35,304 nucleotides of DNA, from positions 1 to 35,304 of the forward strand of contig NZ_ASJD01000015.1 of the NCBI RefSeq assembly GCF_000691165.1, in the 5' to 3' direction. Below are positions 1-7,574 of this stretch, in pieces (the stretch's first letter is position 1; the number at the start of each line of letters is the position of its first letter). The notes below the pieces were generated by a model. It made no database searches and was not told the origin of the DNA. It saw only the letters and a list, made by a program, of their open reading frames with translations. A program made the position numbers and the translations under genes. This DNA is from Bacillus safensis FO-36b (GTDB taxonomy: Bacteria; Bacillota; Bacilli; Bacillales; Bacillaceae).

Positions 1-39
1 CGTTTTGTCTTGTTTAGTTTTCAAAGATCATGTTCAAAA

Positions 40-113
40 TGGAGCGGGTGATGAGAATCGAACTCACGACATCAGCTTGGAAGGCTGAGGTTTTACCACT
101 AAACTACACCCGC
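40..113 (-). tRNA. tRNA-Gly (UCC)
   Basis: Read on the minus strand this gives a full cloverleaf of 74 nt including an encoded CCA. The acceptor starts GCGGGTG, the anticodon loop is CTTCCAA with anticodon TCC, and the T arm carries GTTCGATTC. It is the second tRNA of a minus-strand operon, 11 nt after tRNA-Arg, and the operon probably runs on beyond the left edge. Confidence 0.96.
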
Positions 114-124
114 GTGGTTTGTAT

Positions 125-201
125 TGGCGCGCCCGAGAGGAGTCGAACCCCTAACCTTTTGATCCGTAGTCAAACGCTCTATCCAATTGAGCTACGGGCG
201 C
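125..201 (-). tRNA. tRNA-Arg (ACG)
   Basis: A 77-nt cloverleaf with encoded CCA on the minus strand. The acceptor is GCGCCCG, the anticodon loop contains ACG (wobble A, read as inosine) and the T arm is GGTTCGACTCC. It is the first gene of the left tRNA operon, because a promoter lies just upstream. Confidence 0.96.
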
Positions 202-220
202 TTAATCAGGCGACTTAATT

Positions 221-249
221 ATCTTAACATATCGTTTTTCTTAAGTCAA
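221..249 (-). promoter_or_regulatory. Sigma-A promoter of the left tRNA operon
   Basis: On the minus strand TTGACT (249-244) and TAAGAT (226-221) are separated by 17 nt. Transcription would start about 12 nt before tRNA-Arg. This sets the left end of the tRNA operon. Confidence 0.75.
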
Positions 250-567
250 CATCTTTTTAAAATTTGTTTGCCGCATGTGTGTGAACGTCTGCGTTTCAAA
301 TACGTCATCAGCGACGAATAAAAATATACCATGAATCACATAAAAGGGTCAATACATTTTTCTAAAAAAGTTTCATGTTTTTTAAAATTGATTTTTTCTT
401 AGATCAATAGACATGTAATAGCCCTATTTTCTTCTCTTTCTTCATAATTCCAATGATTCTTAAATAAAATCTTTCTAAATACAAAGGAGGACAAAACATG
501 GCCACATAGAATTTTTATTTATTGGAAAATTATTAATACTTTTCCAGACATTTAAAGGAGGTAGGAG
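250..567. other. Gene-free stretch upstream of gltP
   Basis: AT-rich DNA between the tRNA promoter and gltP. It holds a 6-bp inverted repeat ATTGAT/ATCAAT (387-392 and 403-408) and the mini-ORF at 498-509. No clear sigma-A promoter for gltP could be fixed, and nothing else is recognised. Confidence 0.5.
498..509 (+). other. Mini-ORF Met-Ala-Thr-stop with a strong SD site
   Basis: A consensus AAAGGAGG (483-490) lies 7 nt before ATG GCC ACA TAG. Ribosomes should initiate here and terminate after three codons, about 60 nt upstream of gltP. It may be a regulatory mini-ORF or the scar of a lost gene start. The sequence alone does not decide. Confidence 0.35.
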
Positions 568-1821
568 ATGATGAAAAAGTTTATCGCTTTTCAAATCATG
601 ATCGCTTTGGTGATAGGAGCTCTTATCGGCCATTTCTTCCCTGACTTCGGAATGGCACTCAGGCCAATTGGAGATGGATTCATCAGGCTGATTAAAATGA
701 TCGTTGTTCCAATCGTTTTCTCTACCATTGTTATTGGTGCAGCCGGCAGCGGCGGCATGAAGAAAATGGGCAGTCTTGGATTAAAGACGATCATTTGGTT
801 TGAGGTCATCACAACCATCGTTCTTGGGATCGGATTATTATTGGCAAACGGGCTAAAGCCTGGGGTTGGCCTCGATTTCTCTAAATTAGCTAAGAAAGAT
901 ATTGGGGAATTAGATGGTTATACTGAGAAGGTCGTTGACTTTAAACAAATGGTATTAGATATCATTCCAACCAATATCGTCGATGTTATGGCTCAGAATG
1001 ATTTACTTGCTGTCATTTTCTTCGCCATCTTATTTGGTGTAGCGGCAAGCGGCATCGGTAAAGCTTCTGCTCCTGTTCTCACCTTCTTTGAATCAGTGGC
1101 ACAAATCATGTTTAAGCTCACACAGATGGTGATGGTGACAGCACCTATTGGGGTTCTTGCATTAATGGCTGCTTCTGTCGGCCAATATGGCATTGTTTTA
1201 TTAATCCCAATGATGAAGCTTGTCGGGACTGTATTTTTAGGATTATTCATTATTCTCTTTGCTTTATTCCCTCTGGTCGCACTGATCTTCCGTTTTAACT
1301 ACTTCGAAGTATTAAAAATGATTTGGGATTTGTTCCTTGTTGCCTTCTCTACTACGAGCACTGAAACTGTCCTTCCTCAATTGATGGAACGAATGGAGAA
1401 ATACGGGTGTCCAAAAAGAATCGTTTCCTTCGTGATTCCATCTGGTCTTTCTCTCAATTGCGATGGATCAAGTTTATATTTATCGGTTGCCTGTGTATTC
1501 CTTGCACAAGCGTTTGGTGTAGACATGAGTCTGTCACAGCAGCTTTTGATGATGCTGGTTCTTGTATTAACGAGTAAAGGTATTGCAGCTGTGCCATCCG
1601 GTTCACTCGTTGTTCTTTTGGCAACCGCTCATGCAGTCGGTCTTCCAGCAGAAGGCGTCGCCATCATAGCCGGTGTTGACCGAATTATGGATATGGCACG
1701 AACAGGCGTGAATGTTCCAGGGCATGCCGTAGCATGTATTGTCGTATCTAAATGGGAAAAAGTATTCCGTGAGTCAGCGTGGGAAGTTCCTAAAGCTGGT
1801 GAAGAAACAAAAGGGATGTAA
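568..1821 (+). CDS. gltP: Proton/glutamate (dicarboxylate) symporter GltP
   Basis: A 417-residue secondary transporter of the DAACS (dicarboxylate/amino acid:cation symporter) family, which imports glutamate and aspartate across the cytoplasmic membrane with cations. The sequence shows the family's repeated hydrophobic helices. It also has the serine-rich re-entrant loop motif ([12 protein letters not shown], about residue 270) and the conserved NCDGSS and [13 protein letters not shown] segments that bind cation and substrate carboxylate. It matches remembered B. subtilis GltP nearly end to end. AAGGAGG at 555-561 precedes two tandem ATGs (568 and 571). The second has 9-nt spacing and would give the familiar MKK start, so either is possible. 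It is monocistronic, with a terminator 9 nt after the stop. Confidence 0.93.
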   Translation: MMKKFIAFQIMIALVIGALIGHFFPDFGMALRPIGDGFIRLIKMIVVPIVFSTIVIGAAGSGGMKKMGSLGLKTIIWFEVITTIVLGIGLLLANGLKPGVGLDFSKLAKKDIGELDGYTEKVVDFKQMVLDIIPTNIVDVMAQNDLLAVIFFAILFGVAASGIGKASAPVLTFFESVAQIMFKLTQMVMVTAPIGVLALMAASVGQYGIVLLIPMMKLVGTVFLGLFIILFALFPLVALIFRFNYFEVLKMIWDLFLVAFSTTSTETVLPQLMERMEKYGCPKRIVSFVIPSGLSLNCDGSSLYLSVACVFLAQAFGVDMSLSQQLLMMLVLVLTSKGIAAVPSGSLVVLLATAHAVGLPAEGVAIIAGVDRIMDMARTGVNVPGHAVACIVVSKWEKVFRESAWEVPKAGEETKGM

Positions 1822-1830
1822 TGTTATATG

Positions 1831-1858
1831 AAGGAAAGGGTTCACCCTTTCCTTTTTT
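1831..1858 (+). terminator. Rho-independent terminator of gltP
   Basis: Perfect 10-bp stem AAGGAAAGGG/CCCTTTCCTT with a TTCA loop, followed by a T run. Confidence 0.85.
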
Positions 1859-2876
1859 ATGCTAAAAATGTTTGCTTTAGTACGGCTTTTCCTTGAGGTT
1901 GCAGCTGCACTTCTGCATATGCCCCATTAATCAGCGTCATTTGCGGCGGGACATGCCCACAATCTATATCGTAAAAAATGGGGATTTGTAGTTCCTTTTG
2001 TAATTCTTCATATACATCCTGATACTGATACCCTTCAACAGGCACATCTACTGCACTTCTCCCAAACATCATACCTGAACAGTGATCAAACCACCCTGCT
2101 AGTTTTAATTGAACAAGTGATCTCTTCACGCTTGCAGCATTTAATTCACAGTTTTCGAAATACCAGAGAATTGGTTCATCTTTTATGAATATTTTCTGAA
2201 AAGTTTTGACGTCCCCATAAGGTGTCCCTGCTAAATGACGTATGACATCAATGCAGCCACCCAGCAGTCTTCCCTTTACTGTCTTTTCTTGTTGATCAAT
2301 CGTATGCCATGAGGTCGATTCTGTTAAATGAAAGACATGTTTAATCGGATCGTCACGCTTCTATTCCTTTTGATACATAGATGAAGAAAACTGACTTATG
2401 TCCATTTCGCCTTTTGTTGAAAGTACTTCTTCCCACATGACAGTCGTTTGATCAAGTTCTTCTCCCTGAAGATCTACTAAGTTCGGCCCATGCGCTGTAG
2501 CAATGCCTGTTTTTAATGTCAACGCCAGCAGGAGTGCACTCGTATCTGAGTATCCTAGAATCCACTTTTTTTGCATGGATGAGAAATCAAGGTGCTCTAA
2601 CACTTCCATAAGCAGCTGTCCTCCCCATGGCGGGATGATGTGATCAATCTCCTCACATGTCATCATGTACTGAAGTTCGTTTGCTCGTTCTATCGCAGGC
2701 GCAGATTTTGCCTTTTCCTGCTGCCAGACCGTCTCTCCACATATGACATCATAACCTCTATGTTTCATTCGTTCACATGAAAGCTGAAACATGTCATGCA
2801 AAGATGGCTGTACACCTGAGGAAGGTGCTGTGACGCCAATTGTTTGTCCTTTTTGCAAATGCGGAAATTGTATCAT
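1857..2876 (-). pseudogene. S66 (LD-carboxypeptidase/MccF-like) peptidase, broken by one in-frame TAG
   Basis: Members of peptidase family S66 cleave muropeptide tails or peptide antibiotics. The N-terminal part (2876-2361) carries KGQTIGVTAPSSG and the nucleophile motif GYSDTS. A TAG codon at 2363-2361 then ends translation after about 171 residues. The same frame continues without any shift through LLGGCIDVIRHLAGTPYGD, the catalytic Glu region FENCELN and the His motif CGHVPP, to a normal stop at 1857. All three catalytic residues of the Ser-Glu-His triad are therefore encoded, but Glu and His lie beyond the stop. ATG at 2876 (MIQFPHLQ) is preferred over the one at 2900 because a GGG-rich SD precedes it. 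It could be a recent nonsense mutation or a sequencing error. Confidence 0.85.
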
Positions 2877-2904
2877 CCTGTTTCCCTTTCCCTCTCTCAT
2901 TTAT

Positions 2905-2940
2905 AAAGAAGATGCCCCTGTTAAAAGGGACATCTTCTTT
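2905..2940 (-). terminator. Terminator of the EamA gene
   Basis: Long stem AAAGAAGATG/CATCTTCTTT (10 bp) plus an inner CCC/GGG pairing, overlapping the stop codon of the EamA gene on the minus strand. The trailing T run is short. Confidence 0.6.
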
Positions 2941-3815
2941 TATTCCTTTTGACGCAATACAGTATAGACTCCTGCAAAGATACACAGAATCCCAATGAAT
3001 GAGCGTATCCCCATCTCTTCACCTAAAAGCAGCCAGCCAAGAGCTGTCCCTACGATCGGTTGAAAGAAGAAGAACAGACCGCCGCTCGAGGCATCCATCA
3101 ATTGAAGCCCTCTATTCCACAAAAAGAATGCTAGAGCTGTTGAGATGATGCCTAGATAGAGAATACCGCCCCAAATCTCTGGCCTGGCCATCTGCTCCAC
3201 ATCTAGATGAGGTAAACGAAATAAAGCAGGTGGTGTTAAGACAATGAATGCAATGATGATCGCATATGTGGTCGTCACGACTTGAGGGTATTTTCCTGGA
3301 ACTCGTTTCAGCAAAACAGACATCAGCGCCCAGGTTAAAGCAGCGAAGACCAATGAAAGACCACCAACAAATTCATCTGTCTGTACTGCAACTGGTCCAA
3401 TCATGAGCCATACACCTGCTGTCGCAAGCAGGATGGATGCGCACTTTCGAACAGTCATGGCTTCTTTTAATAGAAAGAACGCAAACAGCACCATAAAAGC
3501 AGGGGTCGCAGATGTAATCACAGCCCCCATTTGTGCCGACGTATACATGGTGCCAATTTCTTGGGTCACAATTGATAGGAAATTTCCGATCAATCCGATC
3601 ATGACAACAAGCGGGATATCTTTTTTATCTAATCGAAAGGAATAGCCCAAGCGCCAGATGGTGCACACCAGCACGATTCCTGCTACAGCATATCTCATCC
3701 ATACAAGCTCAAGCGGCGGAACCACCGCTACTGTTACTTTGACAACAACGTACATGCCGCCCCAAATACTTGCAGCGATTGCTAGGTAAAGGGCGCCTAT
3801 ATATTTTTCCTTCAT
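2940..3815 (-). CDS. EamA/DMT family transporter under leader-peptide control
   Basis: A 291-residue protein of the drug/metabolite transporter superfamily with the usual ten hydrophobic helices in two EamA repeats. The first repeat has the typical ASIWGGMYVVVK start and the second has FFFQPIVGTALGWLLLGE. Substrates of the family are exported metabolites, amino acids or drugs, and the substrate here is unknown. ATG at 3815 is chosen because AACGGAGGGG lies 5 nt upstream; the frame stays open to a GTG at 3857 that has no SD. This SD is itself one arm of the four-part attenuator at 3821-3890, so translation is very probably switched by ribosome stalling on the upstream leader ORF. Divergent from azlCD. 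Confidence 0.88.
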   Translation of the reverse strand: MKEKYIGALYLAIAASIWGGMYVVVKVTVAVVPPLELVWMRYAVAGIVLVCTIWRLGYSFRLDKKDIPLVVMIGLIGNFLSIVTQEIGTMYTSAQMGAVITSATPAFMVLFAFFLLKEAMTVRKCASILLATAGVWLMIGPVAVQTDEFVGGLSLVFAALTWALMSVLLKRVPGKYPQVVTTTYAIIIAFIVLTPPALFRLPHLDVEQMARPEIWGGILYLGIISTALAFFLWNRGLQLMDASSGGLFFFFQPIVGTALGWLLLGEEMGIRSFIGILCIFAGVYTVLRQKE

Positions 3816-3820
3816 CTTTT

Positions 3821-3890
3821 CCCCTCCGTTACTGGATATATTGACCGCCATATCCACAAACGGAGATCACTCTCCGTTATGGACGGAGGG
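3821..3890 (-). promoter_or_regulatory. Four-segment translation attenuator sequestering the EamA SD
   Basis: Minus-strand RNA segments are: 1, CCCTCCGT (3890-3883, inside the leader ORF); 2, AACGGAGA (3878-3871); 3, TCTCCGTT (3866-3859); 4, AACGGAGGGG (3830-3821, the EamA SD). Segments 2:3 pair perfectly over 8 bp with a 4-nt loop. Segments 3:4 pair over 8 bp (one G-U) and are extended by a second 7-bp stem TGGATAT/ATATCCA inside. Segments 1:2 pair over 6 bp and 1:4 over 8 bp. With no stalled ribosome, 1:2 plus 3:4 (or 1:4 around 2:3) hides the SD. A ribosome sitting on segment 1 frees segment 2 to pair with 3 and exposes the SD. Confidence 0.8.
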
Positions 3891-3930
3891 TGTTTGGTAC
3901 ATCATGTTCAAATAAAGGCTTCCATAGCAT
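3877..3930 (-). CDS. Leader peptide MLWKPLFEHDVPNTLRP of the EamA gene
   Basis: A 17-codon ORF with its own SD (GAGGTGA, 3942-3936) and ATG at 3930, ending in TAA at 3877. It lies between the promoter and the EamA gene, and its last codons form attenuator segment 1. The peptide ends Arg-Pro-stop, as the TnaC arrest peptide does, and has a Trp at position 3. By footprint geometry, a stall with the P site near codons 10-13 (Asp-Val-Pro-Asn) would cover segment 1 and spare segment 2. What the nascent chain or ribosome senses is not visible. Candidates are a ribosome-targeting antibiotic or an amino acid. Confidence 0.75.
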   Translation of the reverse strand: MLWKPLFEHDVPNTLRP

Positions 3931-3965
3931 TGTCGTCACCTCATTTGTTTTTATTTTCAGACTAC

Positions 3966-3992
3966 TTTATAACAAATTCTGGTTGACTTCAA
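3966..3992 (-). promoter_or_regulatory. Probable promoter of the EamA leader transcript
   Basis: Minus-strand TTGAAG (3992-3987) and TATAAA (3971-3966) with a short 15-nt spacer. Transcription would start near 3958, about 28 nt before the leader ATG, which is consistent with a leader RNA of about 140 nt. Confidence 0.5.
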
Positions 3993-4040
3993 TCCTTTTT
4001 TGTCACCATTTTTCTTCATATAATAGAAGATAAACGGGTA

Positions 4041-4069
4041 TTGACATGCTGAATTCGTTTTCATATAGT
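4041..4069 (+). promoter_or_regulatory. Sigma-A promoter of azlCD
   Basis: TTGACA (4041-4046) and TATAGT (4064-4069) with a 17-nt spacer, 44 nt before the azlC start. Confidence 0.75.
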
Positions 4070-4112
4070 AAGTAAAACTATTGGTGGCCACGGAGAAAAG
4101 GAGTAGAGGACG

Positions 4113-4838
4113 TTGGATATTGAAGCGAGGAAACACATTCCCAGCACGGAACATGAACCGTTTCTTGAGGGAATAAAAGATTGTGTGCCAACCCTGCTCG
4201 GTTATATGAGTATTGGGTTTGCCTTCGGAATTGTTGGAATTAGCGCACAGTTAAGTATATGGGACATTGCGCTTTTATCGATTTTTATTTACGCAGGTGC
4301 TTCACAGTTTATTATCTGTGCACTGCTTGTGACAGGGAGTCCCCTTTCTGCCATTATTTTCACCACATTTATTGTGAATCTGCGTCATTTATTGCTCAGC
4401 CTGACGCTTGCTCCTCATTTTACACGCTACTCTGTGAAACAAAATATTGGGTTCGGTCTTTTGCTGACTGATGAATCCTTCGGTGTAGCGGTGAATAAAT
4501 TAGCGCAGCAAGGAAAGCTGAATAACAGGTGGATGCACGGACTGAACATAACGGCGTATTTATGCTGGATTGCAGCCTGCATAATTGGCGGCATTTTTGG
4601 ACACTGGATTTCAAATCCTGAAGCGCTTGGTCTTGATTTTGCTTTATCAGCGATGTTTGCCGCACTGCTAGTCCTTTCGTTACAGACAGTACCCAAAAAT
4701 AAGTTAACTCATCGCCTGTCGCTTGTGTTGTATATGGTCGTTGCCATGTTTGTTCTGCTTCATTTTGTTCCATCACATGTGGCTGTTCTCATAGCTACTG
4801 TACTTGTCGCAACCATTGGGGTGGTGACAGATAAATGA
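4113..4838 (+). CDS. azlC: AzlC-family branched-chain amino acid exporter, large subunit
   Basis: A 241-residue integral membrane protein of the AzlC family. With the small AzlD partner, these proteins export branched-chain or related amino acids and their analogues (4-azaleucine resistance in B. subtilis). It shows the family start FLEGIKDCVPTLLGYMSIGFAFGI, the conserved FIYAGASQFI and NLRHLLLSL motifs, and five to six hydrophobic segments. The start is TTG at 4113 with AAGGAG about 10 nt upstream; there is no better ATG before the conserved region. It overlaps azlD by 4 nt (ATGA), so the two are translationally coupled. Its promoter is at 4041-4069, divergent from the EamA exporter. Confidence 0.88.
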   Translation: MDIEARKHIPSTEHEPFLEGIKDCVPTLLGYMSIGFAFGIVGISAQLSIWDIALLSIFIYAGASQFIICALLVTGSPLSAIIFTTFIVNLRHLLLSLTLAPHFTRYSVKQNIGFGLLLTDESFGVAVNKLAQQGKLNNRWMHGLNITAYLCWIAACIIGGIFGHWISNPEALGLDFALSAMFAALLVLSLQTVPKNKLTHRLSLVLYMVVAMFVLLHFVPSHVAVLIATVLVATIGVVTDK

Positions 4839-5161
4839 TCAGCAGCTTTATGTTATGGCTCATTGTTGGTTGTATGATCGTCACCGTCATTCCGAGAGTC
4901 GTACCCTTTATATTTGTACGGAGTATTCAGCTGCCTGAAGTGGTGCTGAAATGGTTATCGTTTATTCCTATTTGTATCTTTGCAGCTTTGATTGCAGAGC
5001 ATCTCTTCATCCATACAACAACAGGCACAGGCGTCACTATCCACTGGATGTATCTGGCTGTCTTGACTCCTACTGTACTCATTGCTGTTTGGACAAAAAG
5101 CTTGTCACTTACTGTTCTTGTCGGCGTCATGCTGATGGGCACTGCTAGATGGTTTTTCTAA
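4835..5161 (+). CDS. azlD: AzlD-family exporter small subunit
   Basis: A 108-residue membrane protein of the AzlD family with four predicted helices. The typical early motif is TVIPRVVPFIF, followed by LPEVVLKWLSFIPICIFAALIAEHL. It acts with AzlC as the small subunit of the amino-acid exporter. Its ATG overlaps the azlC stop codon (ATGA), and a strong bidirectional terminator follows. Confidence 0.88.
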   Translation: MISSFMLWLIVGCMIVTVIPRVVPFIFVRSIQLPEVVLKWLSFIPICIFAALIAEHLFIHTTTGTGVTIHWMYLAVLTPTVLIAVWTKSLSLTVLVGVMLMGTARWFF

Positions 5162-5166
5162 AAGAA

Positions 5167-5194
5167 AAAGCTTAACCACATGTGGTTAAGCTTT
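5167..5194. terminator. Bidirectional terminator between azlD and the methyltransferase
   Basis: Perfect 14+14 bp palindrome AAAGCTTAACCACA/TGTGGTTAAGCTTT between two convergent genes. Confidence 0.85.
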
Positions 5195-5197
5195 GTT

Positions 5198-5860
5198 TCA
5201 TTTGACGATTCCGTATACAAATCCATCATAACCTTTTTCCCCAACAGTTTGAATCGCTGTTGCCTCTATTCTCGGCTCTTGTTTGAGTAAATCGAAAAAT
5301 TCACGAGTTCCTTGTACTCGTTCATCCTCATCAGAGTCATGAAGGACGGCTCCATTTCTGACAACATTGTCTGCAATAATGACTGTTCCCTTTTTCGAGA
5401 AATCTAACGCCCACTTCAGATATTTCGGATTGTTCGGTTTATCTGCATCAATGAAAATCAAATCGAATGGAAGTGCAGCCTTCTCTTTTAACTGAGATAA
5501 CGTATCTAATGCCTTTCCTTCCAAAATGCTCACCCGTTCTGATAAGCCCGCTCTGCTGATGTTTTGCTGTGCGATCTGTACATGATGGCTGACAACCTCT
5601 AACGTGATGAGTTCCCCATCCTCTTCAAGAGCACGGGCCAGCCAAATAGTACTGTATCCACCGAGTGTCCCGATTTCTAAAATGCGCTTTGCATTCTTCG
5701 TTTTTGCTAATAAATAAAGCATTTTCCCTTGGGCTGGTGACACATCAATTTCTGGCAGACCCGCTTGCTTATTATGAGTAAGGGTTTGCTCCAATACATC
5801 ATCTTTAGGGATCAGCTTGTCTGTGATATACTCGTCGACTTTCTCCCACACGTGCTCCAT
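5198..5860 (-). CDS. SAM-dependent O-methyltransferase (COMT-like)
   Basis: About 220 residues of the Methyltransf_3 (caffeoyl-CoA/catechol O-methyltransferase-like) family. It shows motif I LEIGTLGGYSTIWLA for SAM binding, the acidic LITLEV strand, and the metal-site Asp in DLIFIDADKPN. Further conserved segments are VIIADNVVRNG and the C-terminal KGYDGFVYGIV. It is cytosolic and probably methylates a small catechol-like or similar acceptor; the substrate is unknown. ATG at 5860 (MEHVWEKV) is preferred because GGGAG lies 9 nt before it, whereas the ATG at 5869 abuts the SD. It is monocistronic and convergent with azlCD. Confidence 0.88.
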   Translation of the reverse strand: MEHVWEKVDEYITDKLIPKDDVLEQTLTHNKQAGLPEIDVSPAQGKMLYLLAKTKNAKRILEIGTLGGYSTIWLARALEEDGELITLEVVSHHVQIAQQNISRAGLSERVSILEGKALDTLSQLKEKAALPFDLIFIDADKPNNPKYLKWALDFSKKGTVIIADNVVRNGAVLHDSDEDERVQGTREFFDLLKQEPRIEATAIQTVGEKGYDGFVYGIVK

Positions 5861-6008
5861 TTCATCCATCTCCCTTGATTATGTCTTCTCTCTCAAGTCT
5901 ACATGATGATCGTGAGAGCGTATAATCAATTCTTTTCACATATCTATTCATTTTTTTGATGAAAGACATGTGATGAGGAATACATGAAGCAACCTACTAG
6001 TTTCGGTT

Positions 6009-6194
6009 CTACTCGTTCAGCTTATTTTTGACATCCCCTTTTTTATCTTGAAGCTTTCCTTTTGCTTGATCCTTTTTCCCTTCTGCTTTCAAGTTTTGAT
6101 GATCGGCTGCTTCACCAAGCTTTTCTTTGACTTGACCTTTGACTTGATTTGTTTTTCCTTTCGCTTTATCCATATGTCCTTTTTCTTTACTCAT
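6009..6194 (-). CDS. CsbD-like small stress protein
   Basis: A hydrophilic 61-residue protein of the CsbD family, rich in Lys, Gly, Gln and Asp, with repeated DKAKGKTNQVKGQVKEKLG-type helices. CsbD of B. subtilis is a general-stress (sigma-B) protein of unknown biochemical function. ATG at 6194 follows GGAGGTGG with good spacing; the upstream in-frame GTG overlaps the SD and is not used. A weak sigma-B-like promoter lies 30-60 nt upstream. Confidence 0.85.
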   Translation of the reverse strand: MSKEKGHMDKAKGKTNQVKGQVKEKLGEAADHQNLKAEGKKDQAKGKLQDKKGDVKNKLNE

Positions 6195-6225
6195 TTGTTC
6201 CACCTCCACGTTTGATACTATTCAT

Positions 6226-6250
6226 TTAGCCTTTTTGAAAGATACAAAAC
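6226..6250 (-). promoter_or_regulatory. Possible sigma-B promoter of the CsbD-like gene
   Basis: Minus-strand GTTTTG (6250-6245), 13 nt, GGCTAA (6231-6226) resembles GTTTAA-N12-15-GGGTAT. The context (a CsbD-family gene) supports it, but the match is imperfect. Confidence 0.4.
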
Positions 6251-6308
6251 ATCTGAGTGTGCGATGTACACGTTTCAGGTATGATAGACATACTGGAAAG
6301 AAGGGTGG

Positions 6309-6872
6309 GTGTTCTCATTAATGATCATCTCTAAAAAGATATTCACAGTTCGTGGGTTGACCTATCATATTCGGTCCGCTTCAGCGGCTGATGCCAAGCA
6401 GTTATCAGCTCTCAGACTGAAAATCGATGGTGAAACAGAATATTTAGACCGTGAACCAGGCGAAGCCTTTCTTGATGAAAAAGCATTTGAGGCTTTGATT
6501 CAAGAGGATACTAAACAAAGCCGGCATTTATTTTTGGTCGCTGCTATTGAAGGAAAAATTGTCGGTTTTTCAAGATGCGAGGGCCATTTACTCAAGCGAT
6601 CTGCTCACAAAGTGACATTTGGCGTCGCCATCCAGAAAGATGCTTGGGGCTATCACATCGGGAAAGAGCTTTTAGCCGCTTCGATCGACTGGGCAGATCA
6701 GCAGGGTATTCAGAAGATGTCACTTCAAGTGCTGGAAACGAACAAAAAAGCCATTCGGTTATATGAGAACCACGGCTTTTTGATTGAAGGCGTATTAAAA
6801 AACGATAAACGGCTGAGTGACGGATTATATTATGATACTGTTGTGATGGGCAGACAGCGGCCAAGCTCCTGA
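6309..6872 (+). CDS. GNAT family N-acetyltransferase
   Basis: A protein of up to 187 residues with a single GNAT domain starting at LTYHIRSASAADAKQLSALR. The acetyl-CoA binding region is the segment VAIQKDAWGYHIGKELLAASIDWA (the Q/RxxGxG/A loop is here QKDAWGYHIG). Conserved LQVLETNKKAIRLYENHGFLIEG follows, typical of RimI/RimJ-like enzymes acting on an amine. GTG at 6309 is used with GAAGGG just upstream; ATG at 6321 is an alternative. Its stop is 4 nt from the stop of the convergent LysE-type gene. Confidence 0.85.
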   Translation: MFSLMIISKKIFTVRGLTYHIRSASAADAKQLSALRLKIDGETEYLDREPGEAFLDEKAFEALIQEDTKQSRHLFLVAAIEGKIVGFSRCEGHLLKRSAHKVTFGVAIQKDAWGYHIGKELLAASIDWADQQGIQKMSLQVLETNKKAIRLYENHGFLIEGVLKNDKRLSDGLYYDTVVMGRQRPSS

Positions 6873-6876
6873 CTAC

Positions 6877-7464
6877 TTACATCACATAGCCCCATATCAT
6901 TGAAATCGCACTGTATATCAGAAGCAGCCCCATCACATACTGGAACGGTTTTTCGTAAGCAGTCAAAAAACGCTTATACAAAGAGCCAAATAAGCTCCAG
7001 CTGAATGTACCGAGAAAGCCAATGAGTGCGAGAATCAGCGTCCATATGACATACTGCATATTAGATTGTCCATATGGCAAAACAAATGTTGAAATCACAG
7101 TCAATCCATACAAAATCGCTTTTGGGTTGATAAATTGCAGCATCATACCAGGGATAAAATGATTGTAGCGATCAAGTGTTTCGTCATCCCCGCCTTTACT
7201 TTTCATGATTTTGACCGCTAAATAAATCATGTATGCAGCTCCGATGAACGCCATAACCCAGCCTATTTTCGGCATCACTTGATAAAGAATGAGATTAAAG
7301 AAGCAGCTCAAACACAAAATAACGAGAAATCCGATACCCACACCTAAACAAAAGCGAAATGTTTGCTTGACCCCGTATTTATTCGTAAAGACCATGGCCA
7401 TGATGTTGTTGGGCCCTGGGGTAAAGCTGCTAACAAAAGCATAGATCAACATGGATACAATCAA
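6877..7464 (-). CDS. LysE/RhtB family amino-acid exporter
   Basis: A 195-residue membrane protein with about six helices and the LysE signature near the N-terminus, FVSSFTPGPNNIMAM. A second conserved segment, GMMLQFINPKAILYGLTVIS, follows the loop. The family exports amino acids or homoserine-lactone-like compounds. The start is TTG at 7464, preceded by GGGAGG at 7-nt spacing. The gene is divergent from an XRE-cupin regulator, a common arrangement in which the regulator senses the exported amino acid or a related ligand and controls the exporter. Confidence 0.87.
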   Translation of the reverse strand: MIVSMLIYAFVSSFTPGPNNIMAMVFTNKYGVKQTFRFCLGVGIGFLVILCLSCFFNLILYQVMPKIGWVMAFIGAAYMIYLAVKIMKSKGGDDETLDRYNHFIPGMMLQFINPKAILYGLTVISTFVLPYGQSNMQYVIWTLILALIGFLGTFSWSLFGSLYKRFLTAYEKPFQYVMGLLLIYSAISMIWGYVM

Positions 7465-7574
7465 AATGCCGCCTCCCTTATACGTTATATAGACTTTAAT
7501 TACTTTATTGCGTATGTTGTGTTTTATTGTAACGTTCGGTCTTTATAAAGTAAATAGAGAAAGGAGTTTTTTTC

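Noticed and set aside
3821..3960. T-box riboswitch in front of the EamA gene
   Set aside because: No T-box GGGTGGNACCGCG sequence or Rho-independent terminator is present. The four-segment SD-sequestering design with a leader ORF explains the repeats better.
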